DNA of 41,535 nucleotides from Phenylobacterium sp. (GTDB lineage Bacteria; Pseudomonadota; Alphaproteobacteria; Caulobacterales; Caulobacteraceae), in the NCBI RefSeq assembly GCF_016793285.1, contig NZ_JAEUMO010000021.1, positions 1 to 41,535 on the forward strand, in the 5' to 3' direction. Both the position numbers and the translations under genes were made by a program. Position 1 is the first letter of the stretch. Each line of letters begins with the position of its first letter. Below the pieces are notes generated by a model. The model was not told the DNA's origin and made no database searches. It was given only the letters and a program-made list of their open reading frames with translations. Of this stretch, positions 1 through 8,014 are shown one piece after another.

Positions 1-129
1 GCGGCCGGACCGGCGGCCGCGGCGCTCGCCACGCTCATGACGGTCGTGCCGGCCGCCGGCGGAGCCCATGTGGCCGCCCCAGCCATGGCGGCTGCGGTGG
101 AAACGGTGTTCGTGAAAGTGTCTGTGCAT
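1..129 (-). CDS. PadR-like transcriptional regulator, N-terminal fragment
   Basis: A minus-strand frame opens with ATG at 129 and stays open to the window edge (43 codons). The visible peptide is rich in His, Arg and Gly, starting MHRHFHEHRFHR and continuing with a GWGGH segment. Many PadR-family repressors carry such a basic, His/Gly-rich leader before their winged helix, which would lie outside the window. Two strong palindromes sit directly upstream (145-177 and 200-216), as expected for an autoregulated repressor. The ribosome site is weak (AGG about 10 nt before the ATG). The family call rests on the leader composition and the operators only; the DNA-binding domain itself is not seen, so another small regulator is possible. 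Confidence 0.45.
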   Translation of the reverse strand, partial: MHRHFHEHRFHRSRHGWGGHMGSAGGRHDRHERGERRGRRSGR

Positions 130-144
130 TTGATTTAGACCTAG

Positions 145-177
145 TTTCGATATGTCTGAAATTCAGATACATCGAAA
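145..177. promoter_or_regulatory. 33-bp near-perfect palindrome (candidate PadR operator)
   Basis: The outer arms are TTTCGAT (145-151) and ATCGAAA (171-177). Folding the 33-mer on its centre at 161 gives 14 matching pairs of 16. It lies 16 nt upstream of the start of the PadR-like gene, a position suited to autorepression. Confidence 0.6.
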
Positions 178-199
178 TCGCATCGGGCTGCAAGCGCTT

Positions 200-216
200 T
201 TTCGATACAGTCGAAA
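200..216. promoter_or_regulatory. Second palindrome with TTTCGA/TCGAAA arms
   Basis: TTTCGA (200-205), five bases, TCGAAA (211-216). The arms are the same as the outer arms of the 145-177 palindrome, so the two probably bind the same protein. It lies between the PadR-like gene and the 3' end of oxyR, whose stop is at 240. Confidence 0.55.
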
Positions 217-239
217 TACGATCTAAAAGCGCGGGGGCG

Positions 240-1139
240 CTATGCGTCCTTCAGCACCTCGGCGAGAAGGCGGCCCTCGGCGCGGCGGTTGGAGCCCGCG
301 CGCCAGGCGACGACGATTTCGCGGGCGGCGTGGTCGGCGGCGAGCGGCTTCACCGCGACATGAGCGGCATCGGCCAGGCCGGCGCTCACGGCCATCTGCG
401 GCAGGAAGGTGACGCCCAGGCCCGAACCCACCATCTGGACCAGCGTCGGCAGCGAGGTGGCGGCGAACGGCTCCTCGCCGGCGCCGGCGCGCGGCGGCCC
501 GAGCTTGCAGGCCGAGAGCGCATGCTCACGCAGGCAGTGGCCGTCCTCGAGCAGGATCAGGTTCTCGCGCTCCAGCGCCTCCGGGCTGGCCGTGGCCTCG
601 CGCGCCAGCGGGTGGTCGGCGGGCACAGCGGCCAGGAGCTCGTCGTCGCTGACGTGGGCCCACTCCAGCCCGGCCGTGTCGAACGGCAGCGCGATCAGGG
701 CGGCGTCGAGGCGACCCGCCTTCAACTGGGCGATCAGCCGCTGGGTCAGGTCCTCGCGCAGGAAGAGCCGCAGCTTCGGGAAGCGCTGGCGCAGCAGGGG
801 CAGCGCGCCGGGCAGCAGGAACGGCGCGATCGTGGGGATGACACCCAGGCGGAAGCGCCCCGTCAGCGGCTGGCCGGCGTTCTTCGCCGCCTCCACCAGC
901 TCCTCCGCCTCGTTGAGGATGACGGTGGCGCGGCGCAGCGCCTCCTCGCCTACCGGCGTCAGGATCACCCCCGTCCGCGCCCGGTCGACCACCGGCGCGC
1001 CCAGCGTGCGTTCCAGTTCCTGGATGCCGGCCGACAGCGTGGGCTGGGTGACGTGGGCCGCCTCGGCCGCCCGACCGAACGCGCCGTTCTCGGCGAGCAG
1101 CTTCAGGTACTGGAGTTGGCGGATGGTGGGCAGCAGCAT
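240..1139 (-). CDS. oxyR: OxyR, peroxide-sensing LysR-type regulator
   Basis: 299 residues, the usual OxyR length. The N-terminal LysR helix-turn-helix covers about residues 5-65 and the substrate/redox domain about 93-295. Two cysteines, C202 and C211, lie in the segment GHCLREHALSAC with eight residues between them. This matches the spacing of C199 and C208 of E. coli OxyR, which form the peroxide-induced disulfide. The gene is divergent from ahpC-ahpD with 130 nt between the two start codons, and an ATAG-N7-CTAT half motif lies in that gap. It therefore probably activates ahpCD and controls itself. ATG at 1139 is the natural start, with the helix-turn-helix beginning right after it. Confidence 0.93.
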   Translation of the reverse strand: MLLPTIRQLQYLKLLAENGAFGRAAEAAHVTQPTLSAGIQELERTLGAPVVDRARTGVILTPVGEEALRRATVILNEAEELVEAAKNAGQPLTGRFRLGVIPTIAPFLLPGALPLLRQRFPKLRLFLREDLTQRLIAQLKAGRLDAALIALPFDTAGLEWAHVSDDELLAAVPADHPLAREATASPEALERENLILLEDGHCLREHALSACKLGPPRAGAGEEPFAATSLPTLVQMVGSGLGVTFLPQMAVSAGLADAAHVAVKPLAADHAAREIVVAWRAGSNRRAEGRLLAEVLKDA

Positions 1140-1148
1140 CCGGACACC

Positions 1149-1185
1149 ATAGACCGGCCCTATATCAATCTCAAAAACTATCGAT
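1149..1185. promoter_or_regulatory. Candidate OxyR binding site upstream of ahpC
   Basis: ATAG (1149-1152), seven bases, CTAT (1160-1163) is an exact half of the OxyR motif ATAG-N7-CTAT-N7-ATAG-N7-CTAT. Keeping the spacing, the fourth element would fall at 1182-1185, where CGAT matches three of four bases; the third (TCAA) is poor. The site lies 10 nt upstream of the oxyR start codon and about 107 nt upstream of that of ahpC. Confidence 0.5.
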
Positions 1186-1269
1186 TGGCGCTGTGGAGCC
1201 GGCCTCCCTATCTCCCGGTCAGCGCGACGCTCCTCCCCGGCGTCGGAAATGATTTCAAGGAGTTGTCAC

Positions 1270-1827
1270 TTGCTGAGCGTTGGCCAGACCCTTCCCGACT
1301 TCAAGCTCGTCGGCGTGAAGCCGAAGTTCATGCGCCACGAAGAGAAGGGCGAAAGCGCCTTCGAGATCCTGACCAAGGACAGCTTCCCGGGCCAGTGGAA
1401 GGTCATCTTCTTCTATCCGAAGGACTTCACCTTCGTCTGCCCCACGGAGATCGCCGAGTTCGCCCGCCTGAACCGCGAATTCGCCGACCGTGACGCCGTC
1501 GTCCTGGGCGGTTCGACCGACAACGAGCACGCCAAGCTCGGCTGGCGCCGCGAGCATCCGGACCTGAACGAACTGGCGATCTGGAACTTCGCCGACAACG
1601 GCGGCCGCTTCGCCCGCGACCTCGGCGTCCTGAACGTCGAAGAGGGCGTCGCCCAGCGCGCCACCTTCATCGTCGACCCCGACAACGTGGTGCAGCACGT
1701 CTACGTCACAAACCTCAACGTGGGGCGCAATCCGCAGGACACCCTGCGGGTTCTGGACGCGCTCCAGACCGACGAACTCTGCCCGTGCAACCGTTCGGTT
1801 GGCGGCGAGACCCTGAAGGCGGCGTAG
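1270..1827 (+). CDS. ahpC: AhpC-type peroxiredoxin
   Basis: Thiol peroxidase that reduces H2O2, organic peroxides and possibly peroxynitrite in the cytoplasm. The start is taken as TTG 1270 because AAGGAG (1257-1262) lies 7 nt before it; an upstream in-frame ATG at 1249 precedes this ribosome site and is unlikely. The protein has 185 residues with the thioredoxin fold. The peroxidatic cysteine is C57 in FTFVCPTE, and two further cysteines, C171 and C173, form a CPC motif near the C-terminus. This three-cysteine layout resembles mycobacterial AhpC, which is reduced by AhpD rather than AhpF. ahpD follows 101 nt downstream, and oxyR is divergent. Confidence 0.95.
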   Translation: MLSVGQTLPDFKLVGVKPKFMRHEEKGESAFEILTKDSFPGQWKVIFFYPKDFTFVCPTEIAEFARLNREFADRDAVVLGGSTDNEHAKLGWRREHPDLNELAIWNFADNGGRFARDLGVLNVEEGVAQRATFIVDPDNVVQHVYVTNLNVGRNPQDTLRVLDALQTDELCPCNRSVGGETLKAA

Positions 1828-1928
1828 CACACACCCGCCACCTTCAGAGACTGTCCGGGGGCGCTCGCTCCTTCTCTCCCAGGAGCGCCTCCGGATCTTT
1901 CCCCTTCGATCTTGCTGGAGACGACCCG

Positions 1929-2465
1929 ATGTCGCTCGAAACTCTGCGCGACGCGCTGCCCGCCTACGCCAAGGACATCAGCCTGAACCTGGGCAGCCTG
2001 GCCGCCGAGACCGTGCTCAGCGACCAGCAGAAGTGGGGCGCGTTCGTCGCCTCGGGCCACGCGGTGGGCGAACCCTCGGTGATCCGCGCGGTCGAAGCGG
2101 CCGCCAGCGACGCCGGCCTGTCGCCCGAAGCCCGGACCGCCGCCAGGTCGGCCGCGGCCATCATGGGCATGAACAACGTCTACTACCGCTCGCTCCACCT
2201 GCTCTCGAACGGCGAGTACAGGACGCTGCCGGCCCGCCTGCGCATGAACGTGCTGGCGAATCCGGGCGTCGAGAAGGCCGACTTCGAGCTGTGGTCGACG
2301 GCGGTCTCGGCGGTGAACGGATGCGGCATGTGCCTCGACGCCCACGAGGCCGAACTCAAGAAGCACGGCGTTCCCGCGCAGCAGATCCAGGCGGCGCTCC
2401 GCATCGCTGCCGTGGTCAACGCCGCCAGCCGCGTCATCGCGGCCGAGACCGCCCTGGCGGCGTAG
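1929..2465 (+). CDS. ahpD: AhpD, alkylhydroperoxidase / AhpC reductase
   Basis: 178 residues, all-alpha AhpD fold. The active site is CGMC (C132-C135) followed by LDAHE, with E120 and H139 placed like the proton-relay residues of mycobacterial AhpD. The middle of the CxxC has Gly-Met where the mycobacterial protein has Ser-His, so one relay histidine is absent. GGAG (1917-1920) lies 8 nt before ATG 1929. Together with AhpC it forms an NAD(P)H-linked peroxidase chain; the donor (lipoamide type in mycobacteria) is not encoded here. The gene converges on the MocR gene at 2487. Confidence 0.93.
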   Translation: MSLETLRDALPAYAKDISLNLGSLAAETVLSDQQKWGAFVASGHAVGEPSVIRAVEAAASDAGLSPEARTAARSAAAIMGMNNVYYRSLHLLSNGEYRTLPARLRMNVLANPGVEKADFELWSTAVSAVNGCGMCLDAHEAELKKHGVPAQQIQAALRIAAVVNAASRVIAAETALAA

Positions 2466-2486
2466 CGGGCCGCGGCCCCAGAGGCG

Positions 2487-3929
2487 TCATCCCTCCAGCG
2501 CGGCCGCGAGCTTCGCCACGCCGCCGGCCATCGCCTGGGCCGGAAAGCCCGTGAAGCCGAGGAGCAGCCCGCTCCTCGGCTTTTCGTCATGGAAGAGGGC
2601 GCTGATGCCTCGGGCGGTAATGCCGCGGGCCGCGGCCTTCGCCTCGACGTCGACGTCCGGGCGGCCGTCCTTCAGGTAGGCGATCAGGTGCATGCCCTGG
2701 TCGGGGACGTCGACGTCCAGGACGTGGCCCAGCCGCCGGTCCAGCGCCTCGGCCAGGGCGTCGCGCTGGGCCCTGTAGGCGAGGCGGCGGCGGCGGATAT
2801 GGGCGGCGAACTGGCCGCTTTCCATGAAGTCGAGCGTGACCGCCTGGGTCAGCGTCGGCGGCTGGCGGTCGGTGAGGCGCCGCAGGGCCGAGAACTTCGC
2901 CGCCAGCTCGCGCGGCGCCACGAGGTAGCCCAGCCGGATCCCCGGGAAGAGCGACTTGTTGAAGGTCCCGACGTAGACGACGCGCTCGCCGCCATCGAGA
3001 CCCTGCAGCGCCGGCAAGGGCGCGCCCTCGTAGCGGAACTCGGCGGCGTAGTCGTCCTCGACGATCCAGGCCTTCGCCTCTCGCGCCCAGGCGACCAGCT
3101 CCAGCCGCCGCGCCATCGACATCGCCACGCCGAGCGGGAACTGGTGCGAGGGCGTGACGAACGCGGCCCTGGCCCGCGCCGCCCGGGCGACGCCGGCCTG
3201 CACGATCAGCCCATGCCGGTCGACCGGCACGGCCACGCCCCTCGCGCCGGCGGCGCGGGCTGCGTGCCAGGTGGGCTGGTAGCCGGGATCCTCCAGCCAG
3301 ACCTCGTCTCCCGGTGGGAGCAGCACGCGCAGCGACAGGTCGGTGGCATGTTGCGCGCCGGAGGTCATCAGGATCTGGTCGGGCGTGCAGACCACGCCGC
3401 GGGCGGCGCGAAGGTAGTCGGCGACGGCGGCGCGCAGCTTCAGATCGCCGGCCGGCCCGGAATAGCCGAAGTGGATCGGGTCCAGGACGCGCAGGGCCCG
3501 ACGCGTGGACTTCGACCATTCGTCCAGCGCGCGGGCGTCCATCAGGGTGCGACCGTTCGAGAAGGTCTGCGACGCCATCGCCAGCGGCGCGAAGCCCATG
3601 GCCGCCTGCTCGGCCTCGGCCGCGATCGCCCCGCCCTCGCCGGCGCGCGCAGGCTTCAGGTCGACCACGCCGGAAAGGTCGCCCGAGACATAGGTTCCCG
3701 AACCCTGGCGGCCTTCGGCGTAGCCTTCCGCCAGCAGCCGGTCGTAGGCCGCCACCACCGAGGCGCGGGCGACACCCAGGCGCGCGGCGAGGTCGCGGCT
3801 AGACGGCAGGCGGCCGCCGGGCTTCAGCGCGCCCTGGTGGATCGCCTCTCGGACCTGGTCGTAGACCTGCCGGATCACCGGCCCGCCGGCCTCGGGCGCC
3901 CGCCAGGGGTAGATGTCCGCCCAGCTCAT
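2487..3929 (-). CDS. MocR/PdxR-type GntR regulator with aminotransferase domain
   Basis: 480 residues from ATG 3929, which gives the standard MocR start MSWADIYPW. A GntR winged helix (about residues 15-80, with the segment LPSSRDLAARLGVARASV) is followed by a class-I aminotransferase-like domain (about 110-475). The PLP lysine is present in YVGTFNKSLFPGIRLGYL. MocR proteins use PLP or related ligands as effectors and often control vitamin B6, GABA or amino-acid genes. It is divergent from an FMN-binding pyridoxamine-oxidase-like gene (4024), its most likely target. An inverted repeat lies in the shared promoter. A G-run serves as ribosome site. Confidence 0.88.
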   Translation of the reverse strand: MSWADIYPWRAPEAGGPVIRQVYDQVREAIHQGALKPGGRLPSSRDLAARLGVARASVVAAYDRLLAEGYAEGRQGSGTYVSGDLSGVVDLKPARAGEGGAIAAEAEQAAMGFAPLAMASQTFSNGRTLMDARALDEWSKSTRRALRVLDPIHFGYSGPAGDLKLRAAVADYLRAARGVVCTPDQILMTSGAQHATDLSLRVLLPPGDEVWLEDPGYQPTWHAARAAGARGVAVPVDRHGLIVQAGVARAARARAAFVTPSHQFPLGVAMSMARRLELVAWAREAKAWIVEDDYAAEFRYEGAPLPALQGLDGGERVVYVGTFNKSLFPGIRLGYLVAPRELAAKFSALRRLTDRQPPTLTQAVTLDFMESGQFAAHIRRRRLAYRAQRDALAEALDRRLGHVLDVDVPDQGMHLIAYLKDGRPDVDVEAKAAARGITARGISALFHDEKPRSGLLLGFTGFPAQAMAGGVAKLAAALEG

Positions 3930-3940
3930 CCGCCCCCCAA

Positions 3941-3983
3941 TGGTCTGCCGCAACTGCAGCAACTGGACCTGTTTAGCAGACCA
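3941..3983. promoter_or_regulatory. Inverted repeat between MocR and its divergent neighbour
   Basis: TGGTCTGC (3941-3948) and GCAGACCA (3976-3983) are exact 8-bp inverted repeats, 35 nt centre to centre, or just over three helical turns. A further CTGGACC lies between them (3963-3969). The left arm is 12 nt upstream of the MocR start codon, so binding could both autorepress and activate the divergent gene. Confidence 0.55.
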
Positions 3984-4023
3984 CATGCGGCTTAGTCCGC
4001 CAAGCCGGAAGAAGGACGGCCGC

Positions 4024-4701
4024 ATGAGCACAGCGCACGACGTGACGAACGGGGCCCCCGCGTTCCGCCCCACCGACCGGTCGCGGGTGCGGCGCAGACC
4101 GCAGCGGGCCGCCTACGACGAGGCCGCCGTCTACCGGATCCTCGACGCCGGCGTGATGGCCCACGTCGGCTACACGATCAACGGCCGGCCCTACGTCACG
4201 CCCACCGCCTACTGGCGCGAGGGCCGGAGGCTCTACTGGCACGGCTCGGCGATGAACCGGATGCTGGGCGCGGTGGGCGAAGGCGTGCCCGTCTGCGTGA
4301 CGGTCAGCTTCCTCGACGGCTTCATCGTCGGGCGCTCGGGCATGGTGCATTCGCTCAACTACCGCTCGGTGATGGCCTTCGGCCGCGCGAAGCCGGTGGA
4401 GGGGATCGCGGCGCGGCGGGCCGCGCTCGACAACTTCATCGACCGCCTCTACGCGGGCCGGCCCGTGAAGCTGCGGCCGACCACCGACGAGGAGGTGGCC
4501 GCCACCGCCATGGTCGAGATGGAGATCGAAGAGGCCTCGGCGAAGGTGCGGGCGACCGGCGTCGCCGACCTGCCCGCCGACGCCGGCTGGACGGCCTGGG
4601 CGGGCGTCTTGCCGGTCGAGACCCGTATCGGCGCGCCCTTGCCCGAGCCCGGGATGGGCGCGGGCGGGCCGCCGACCGCCGACCTCGCGCCCTACGCCTA
4701 G
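4024..4701 (+). CDS. Pyridoxamine 5'-phosphate oxidase-like FMN-binding protein
   Basis: 225 residues from ATG 4024. The split-barrel flavin-binding fold is indicated by the segments VYRILDAGVMAHVGYTINGRP, read here in parts as DAGVMAHVGY and RPYVTPTAYWREG, then LYWHGSA and later HSLNYRSVMAFGRA. This is the family annotated as flavin-nucleotide-binding or PNPOx-like proteins, not the true PdxH, which has a different C-terminal signature. It is divergent from the MocR regulator and probably part of its regulon. The substrate is unknown. About the first 35 residues are Arg-rich and may be disordered. Confidence 0.8.
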   Translation: MSTAHDVTNGAPAFRPTDRSRVRRRPQRAAYDEAAVYRILDAGVMAHVGYTINGRPYVTPTAYWREGRRLYWHGSAMNRMLGAVGEGVPVCVTVSFLDGFIVGRSGMVHSLNYRSVMAFGRAKPVEGIAARRAALDNFIDRLYAGRPVKLRPTTDEEVAATAMVEMEIEEASAKVRATGVADLPADAGWTAWAGVLPVETRIGAPLPEPGMGAGGPPTADLAPYA

Positions 4702-4808
4702 GGCGCGCCGCTGGACGAGGCGCTCGCGGCGGCTGCGCGGGCGGCGTCCGTCACACCCTGATGTCCGGACGCCATGGCCCGGATAAGCCGGGTACGACGA
4801 GCTTTGGT

Positions 4809-5336
4809 CTACGGCTTGCCGGTCTCGACGTAGCGCTTGAGGCGCGCCCAGGCGCCCGTCAGCACGCCGTCGACGCCCGGTGCGGCCTTCAGGATGGCGT
4901 CGCGGGCGCCGCCGACGTTGTAGGTGACGGTGAGCTCCGTCCCGCCGTCCTTCGGCTTCGTCTGGAAGAGCAGCGCCGTCGAGACGCCTTCGTCCTGCAG
5001 CGGCCCGAGCGGCGCGCTGGCGCGGATCATCCCCAGGCCCGGTGACGCCAGCACGACGACGCCGTGTTGCACGCTGCCGTTCGGCGGCACGGTTTCGCAC
5101 CAGCAGCCGCCGGCTTGCAGCGCGATCGAAAGGTTCCTGGCATCGCCAGAATAGGTGTGCGCCGGATCCCACCACCGGCCGATCTCGCCGATGGCCCGGT
5201 AGACCCGCTCGGGCGAGGCGCTGATCTGCACGACCGATTTCAGCCGGAAGCCATTGGCGTTGGCGCCGACGACCTCGGCGCGCGCCGCGCCCGCGAGCGA
5301 CAGGGCGCTCAGCGCGCCCGCGATCCAAGCCTTCAT
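4809..5336 (-). CDS. Secreted SRPBCC (START-like) family protein
   Basis: 175 residues. A signal peptide is clear: basic start MKAW, hydrophobic core, and a likely cut after ARA at residue 20. The mature part follows the SRPBCC pattern: a first strand ending in SASPERVYRAIGEIGRWWDP, then GGCWCET, and a C-terminal helix with GVLTGAWARLKRYVET. Such cavities bind hydrophobic ligands, but the ligand here is unknown. It lies 13 nt after the start of murI's 3' end on the same strand (murI stop at 5350), so on the minus strand murI reads toward this gene's start region only through 13 nt, and co-transcription murI then SRPBCC is likely. Confidence 0.78.
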   Translation of the reverse strand: MKAWIAGALSALSLAGAARAEVVGANANGFRLKSVVQISASPERVYRAIGEIGRWWDPAHTYSGDARNLSIALQAGGCWCETVPPNGSVQHGVVVLASPGLGMIRASAPLGPLQDEGVSTALLFQTKPKDGGTELTVTYNVGGARDAILKAAPGVDGVLTGAWARLKRYVETGKP

Positions 5337-5349
5337 GCCAAACCCCCGT

Positions 5350-6201
5350 TCAGGCCGGCTCGAAGCTTAGCGGCGCGCCCCAGAACGTCGCAACCAGGCT
5401 GTTCTGGGCGCCGGGCTCACCGGTCGTCAGGAAGCGACGAACGGCGCCGGTTCCGGTCGCGAACTCCGGGTGCCGCTCGAAATAGCGTGCGAGCGCGTCC
5501 GCGGTGGCGTCGGGCTGGCGGATCAGCGGTGTGCCGGGCGGCAGGGCCGCCTGGAAGAGATCCGCGACGATCTCATAGTGCGTGCAGCCCAGGATCGCGC
5601 GGTCGGGTGCGCGGCCGATGCGGGTGGTGAGCGCCTTGACGTGGCCCTCGACGACCCTGGCCAGCTCGTCGCGCGGCGCGTTGGCCTCGATCATCCGCGC
5701 CAGCTCGGGGCAGGGTTCGGAGAAGACGGCGACGTCCTGCCGGCGCTTGTCGATCTCGATCTCGTAGACGCGGCTCTTCGCGGTCGCCGGGGTCGAGAAG
5801 ACGCCCAGGATCTCCAGCTTCTCGGCCTTCTCCTCGCGCCACTGCGCCTCGTGCTCCCAGGGCAGGCCGGTCGCCGCCTCGATGGTCGGCACCACGATGC
5901 CCAGCACGTTGATCGGCCGGCCCAGCTCCTTGCGATAGCCGGGCAGCCACGTCTGCTGCAGGCGGCGCAGGGCCACGCTGGCGGCGGTGTTGCAGGCCAG
6001 CACCACCAGATCGCAGCCCTCGTCGAACAGGCGCCTGGCCCCGGCCCTGGTCAGCTCGACGATCTCCTCGCCCGAGCGGCCGCCGTAGGGCGCGTTGGCC
6101 TGGTCGGCCAGGTAGATGAAGTCGGCCTGCGGAAACCGCTCCACCAGCCGGTGATGCACGGTCAGCCCGCCGACGCCGGAATCGAACACGCCGATGCTCA
6201 T
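5350..6201 (-). CDS. murI: Glutamate racemase
   Basis: 283 residues. It interconverts L- and D-glutamate in the cytoplasm to supply D-Glu for peptidoglycan. Family motifs are in place: FDSGVGGLTV at residues 6-15, NAPYGGRS, VLACNTAAS with the first catalytic cysteine C70, and LGCTHYE with the second catalytic cysteine and histidine. ATG 6201 starts the canonical MSIGVFDSG. The SRPBCC gene lies 13 nt downstream on the same strand. Confidence 0.96.
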   Translation of the reverse strand: MSIGVFDSGVGGLTVHHRLVERFPQADFIYLADQANAPYGGRSGEEIVELTRAGARRLFDEGCDLVVLACNTAASVALRRLQQTWLPGYRKELGRPINVLGIVVPTIEAATGLPWEHEAQWREEKAEKLEILGVFSTPATAKSRVYEIEIDKRRQDVAVFSEPCPELARMIEANAPRDELARVVEGHVKALTTRIGRAPDRAILGCTHYEIVADLFQAALPPGTPLIRQPDATADALARYFERHPEFATGTGAVRRFLTTGEPGAQNSLVATFWGAPLSFEPA

Positions 6202-6267
6202 GCGCCGGTGTTAGCGAGGGTCGCGGGGCGTGTCGACGCCGGGCCCGACGGCAACGGGGCGGCCAGC

Positions 6268-6657
6268 CTAGGCGAAGGTGGTCGCGAGCTCCGCATACGA
6301 TCGGTCGCCCGGCGCCGGGCCGAAGCGGTTCTCGCCGCGCGTGCCGGGGAGCATGCTGAAGACGAAGAGCACGAGGCCGCCGATCAGCGGGATCGCCCCG
6401 ATCAGGATCCACCAGGCCGTCCGGTCGGTGTCGTGCAGCCGCCGGAACGTCAGCGACAGGTTCGGGATCAGGTTGGCGAAGACGAAGAGCAGCGACGTCG
6501 GGCCGAGCAGCCCCGGCACGCCCTCGCCGGGAAAGGCGAAGGCGTCGACCAGCCCCGCCGCCACGCCGACCAGGACGTTGAAGAGGAAGAACAGCCAGTA
6601 CTCGGCCCGCGACGCCCGGCCCCGGAAGTCCCAGTAGTTGCTGTAGGCCGCGAACAT
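6268..6657 (-). CDS. DUF805 inner-membrane protein
   Basis: 129 residues from ATG 6657, which has GGGGGA seven bases upstream. The DUF805 signature is visible: YWDFRGRASRAEYWLFFLFN at the start, then LTFRRLHDTDRTAWW in the middle. Three to four hydrophobic segments are expected at about residues 20-42, 54-68 and 85-110. The function of the family is unknown. The tail after residue 110 is polar and Gly/Pro-rich. It is on the same strand as murI with a 66-nt gap. Confidence 0.85.
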   Translation of the reverse strand: MFAAYSNYWDFRGRASRAEYWLFFLFNVLVGVAAGLVDAFAFPGEGVPGLLGPTSLLFVFANLIPNLSLTFRRLHDTDRTAWWILIGAIPLIGGLVLFVFSMLPGTRGENRFGPAPGDRSYAELATTFA

Positions 6658-6789
6658 GGCGCAGTCCCCCGGCTGACGTCGCCCACAGGCTCGCGCCGGG
6701 GCCTTAAGGTCGCGTTGGGCGAATGGGTTAAGACGCGCGCCGGCCCGCGACCTTGCCTCGCGCCTGCGTTTCAGCACGTATGCGCCGCG

Positions 6790-7602
6790 ATGACCGCGGC
6801 CACCAAGCTCCTGACCACCCGCGACGGCCGGATGCTGGCGCTGGCCGGCGACCGCTTCATCACCCCCTGCCTGGAGACCTACGGCGAGCTCAGCCCGGCC
6901 GAGCGCGCCATCCTGGTGCAGATGATCAGGCCCGGCATGACGGTGGTCGAGGCGGGCGCCAACGTCGGCGCCTTCACCCTGGCGATGGCGCGGGCCTGCC
7001 ACCCGGGCCCGCTCTACGCCTTCGAGCCGCAGCAGCGCGTGTTCCAGATCCTCTGCGCCAACCTGGCGATGAACGGGATCGAGAACGTGGTCGCTTCGCC
7101 CGACGCCTGCGGCCGCGCGCCCGGCCGCGCGACGATCCCGCCGCTGGACTACGCGGCGCAGAACAACTTCGGCGGCGTCTCGCTGTCGGCGGCGGATCGC
7201 CCGGGACAAAGCGTCCGCATCACGCCTCTCGACGAGCTTGCCCTGCCGGCCTGCGGCCTCGTCAAGGCGGACGTCGAGGGATTCGAGGTCGAGGTGATCG
7301 AGGGGGCCCGCGAGACCATCGCCCGCTGCCGGCCGCTGCTCTACGTCGAGAACGACCGGCGCGAGCATCGCGACACGCTGATCCGGCTGATCCATTCGCT
7401 CGGCTACCGGCTCTTCTGGCACAGGCCGGCGCTGGCCAGCCCGCAGAACTTCAACGGCGTGCAGCGGGCGATCTTCGACCGGAACTACGTGTCCACGAAC
7501 ATGCTCTGCATTCCCCACGAGCGCGGCACGCACACCGACCTGGAGCCTATCGATCCGGCGAACCCTCAGCCGCCGACACCGGGCCGCCCCGCGGGCGGGT
7601 AG
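6790..7602 (+). CDS. FkbM family SAM-dependent methyltransferase
   Basis: 270 residues from ATG 6790. SAM motif I is seen in VVEAGANVGAFTLAMA at about residues 54-69, and an acidic end of the next strand in LYAFEPQQRVF. The later segment VKADVEGFEVEVIEGA is the typical FkbM stretch. Such enzymes O-methylate sugars or polyketides. No glycan or polyketide cluster is nearby, so the substrate is open. The final 25 residues are Pro/Gly-rich. Its stop (7600-7602) lies one base from the stop of the convergent gene at 7604. Confidence 0.85.
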   Translation: MTAATKLLTTRDGRMLALAGDRFITPCLETYGELSPAERAILVQMIRPGMTVVEAGANVGAFTLAMARACHPGPLYAFEPQQRVFQILCANLAMNGIENVVASPDACGRAPGRATIPPLDYAAQNNFGGVSLSAADRPGQSVRITPLDELALPACGLVKADVEGFEVEVIEGARETIARCRPLLYVENDRREHRDTLIRLIHSLGYRLFWHRPALASPQNFNGVQRAIFDRNYVSTNMLCIPHERGTHTDLEPIDPANPQPPTPGRPAGG

Positions 7603-7603
7603 C

Positions 7604-8014
7604 TCAGCGCCAGGCCTGGCCGGCCTTGATGATGTCGCGGCCCTGCGAGAGGCGGCCCACCGAGCCGCGGTCGCTGATGCACTGGGCGACCAGGCCCTGC
7701 TCGTCCTGGCCGGTGATGCGACAGGTGACGTCCTGGCCGAAGCTGGCGGCCATCAGCGCGCCGCGGGAGGCGGGCGCGGTCGAGACCTTCATCGGCGCAT
7801 CCGCGAGACGCACCGGCACCCAGGCCGACGGATCGGCGCCCAGCGCCACGCACAGTCGCTCGCCGTCGAGCACCTCGAGGACGGGGCCGCGGAACTCGTC
7901 CGCGTCGGCAGGCGGTGCGCCGCCGCACGTCGCCGCCTGGGCCACGCCGCCCCCGACGCCAAAAGCGAGGGCGAGGGACAGGAGGGTCGCGGTGGTGATG
8001 GATCGCAGGATCAT
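7604..8014 (-). CDS. Secreted, degenerate thermonuclease-like protein
   Basis: 136 residues from ATG 8014. A signal peptide with core TLLSLALAFGVGG ends near AQA (residue 27). The mature part follows the order of staphylococcal-nuclease-like domains: GPVLEVLDGERLCV, VPVRLADAPM, SRGALMAASFGQDVTC, then LVAQCISDRGSVGRL and a final KAGQAWR. Key acidic and arginine residues of active SNases are not clearly conserved, so it may bind rather than cut. The call is from pattern only; an uncharacterised secreted protein is the safe reading. Confidence 0.6.
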   Translation of the reverse strand: MILRSITTATLLSLALAFGVGGGVAQAATCGGAPPADADEFRGPVLEVLDGERLCVALGADPSAWVPVRLADAPMKVSTAPASRGALMAASFGQDVTCRITGQDEQGLVAQCISDRGSVGRLSQGRDIIKAGQAWR

